Below, in pieces: positions 8,204 to 8,268 of a stretch of DNA of 8,268 bases. The stretch covers positions 3,065 to 11,332 of the forward strand of contig CAJOEQ010000047.1 of NCBI GenBank assembly GCA_905233515.1. The letters are read 5' to 3'. The notes beneath the pieces are model-generated. The model was not told the origin of the DNA and ran no database searches. It worked only from the letters and a program-made list of their open reading frames with translations. Source of the stretch: an uncultured Synergistales bacterium. GTDB lineage: Bacteria > Synergistota > Synergistia > Synergistales > Aminobacteriaceae. The translations under genes were made by a program, and so were the position numbers. The number at the start of each line of letters is the position of its first letter. Position 1 is the first letter of the stretch.

Positions 8204-8268
8204 ATGGCAGGAGAGAAAAGAGTACGCATTACTGAGACTGCTTTACGTGATGCCCATCAGTCTTTAAT
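8204..8268 (+). CDS. oadA: OadA/PycB-type biotin-dependent carboxyltransferase alpha subunit, first 21 codons
   Basis: The visible start MAGEKRVRITETALRDAHQS matches the N-terminus of the carboxyltransferase domain shared by oxaloacetate decarboxylase alpha (OadA), pyruvate carboxylase subunit B and transcarboxylase 5S. TETALRDAHQSL is the hallmark, and it begins the metal-binding TIM barrel that moves CO2 between the keto acid and biotin. The gene continues beyond the window, so these relatives cannot be told apart. A membrane decarboxylase complex would fit an anaerobic lifestyle (inference). It lies in the same direction as mazG and could be co-transcribed or use its own promoter. Confidence 0.85.
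   Translation, partial: MAGEKRVRITETALRDAHQSL

Overview
The window is an AT-rich bacterial chromosome segment. It holds seven genes, one cut by each window edge, and shows no mobile element, tRNA, rRNA or CRISPR array. The gene content is a flagellin, an exported flavoprotein with S-layer-like C-terminal repeats, a WecG/TagA-type glycosyltransferase and an OadA-type carboxyltransferase. This suggests a motile anaerobe with a cell envelope that carries S-layer-type proteins, possibly from Synergistota. That placement is an impression from protein style and gene mix, not a demonstrated assignment.

Left part, + strand (1-2349): the C-terminal half of seryl-tRNA synthetase (serS) overlaps by 29 nt a membrane protein that resembles the polyprenyl-phosphate GlcNAc-1-phosphate transferase family (MraY/WecA/TagO) but has lost its catalytic residues. 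That protein stops at 1393. Its homology continues in the next frame, directly into a WecG/TagA/CpsF glycosyltransferase ending at 2349. The simplest reading is one gene of about 563 codons, a degenerate WecA-like membrane domain fused to an intact WecG-like enzyme, broken by a one-base shift near an A-run at 1380-1383.

Middle part, - strand (2331-7200): in transcription order these are a secreted FAD-dependent oxidoreductase with degenerate SLH-like repeats (TTG start), a flagellin with a probable sigma-28 promoter, and a coiled-coil protein with a C-terminal membrane anchor. The last gene ends tail to tail with the glycosyltransferase, with a 19-nt overlap. The flagellin is in register until about residue 525. 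Its conserved C-terminal D0 helix is encoded in another frame (3342-3229), and about ten family residues are missing at the junction.

Right part, + strand (7343-8268): mazG, a nucleoside triphosphate pyrophosphohydrolase, is full length only if it starts at an ATT codon with a well-placed Shine-Dalgarno. It is followed by the first 21 codons of an OadA/PycB-type biotin-dependent carboxyltransferase behind a strong ribosome binding site. mazG and the flavoprotein gene diverge from a 142-bp intergenic region with back-to-back candidate promoters.

The three reading-frame or start anomalies in one 8-kb window could be real biology or shared sequence errors. Checking the reads or related genomes would separate these.
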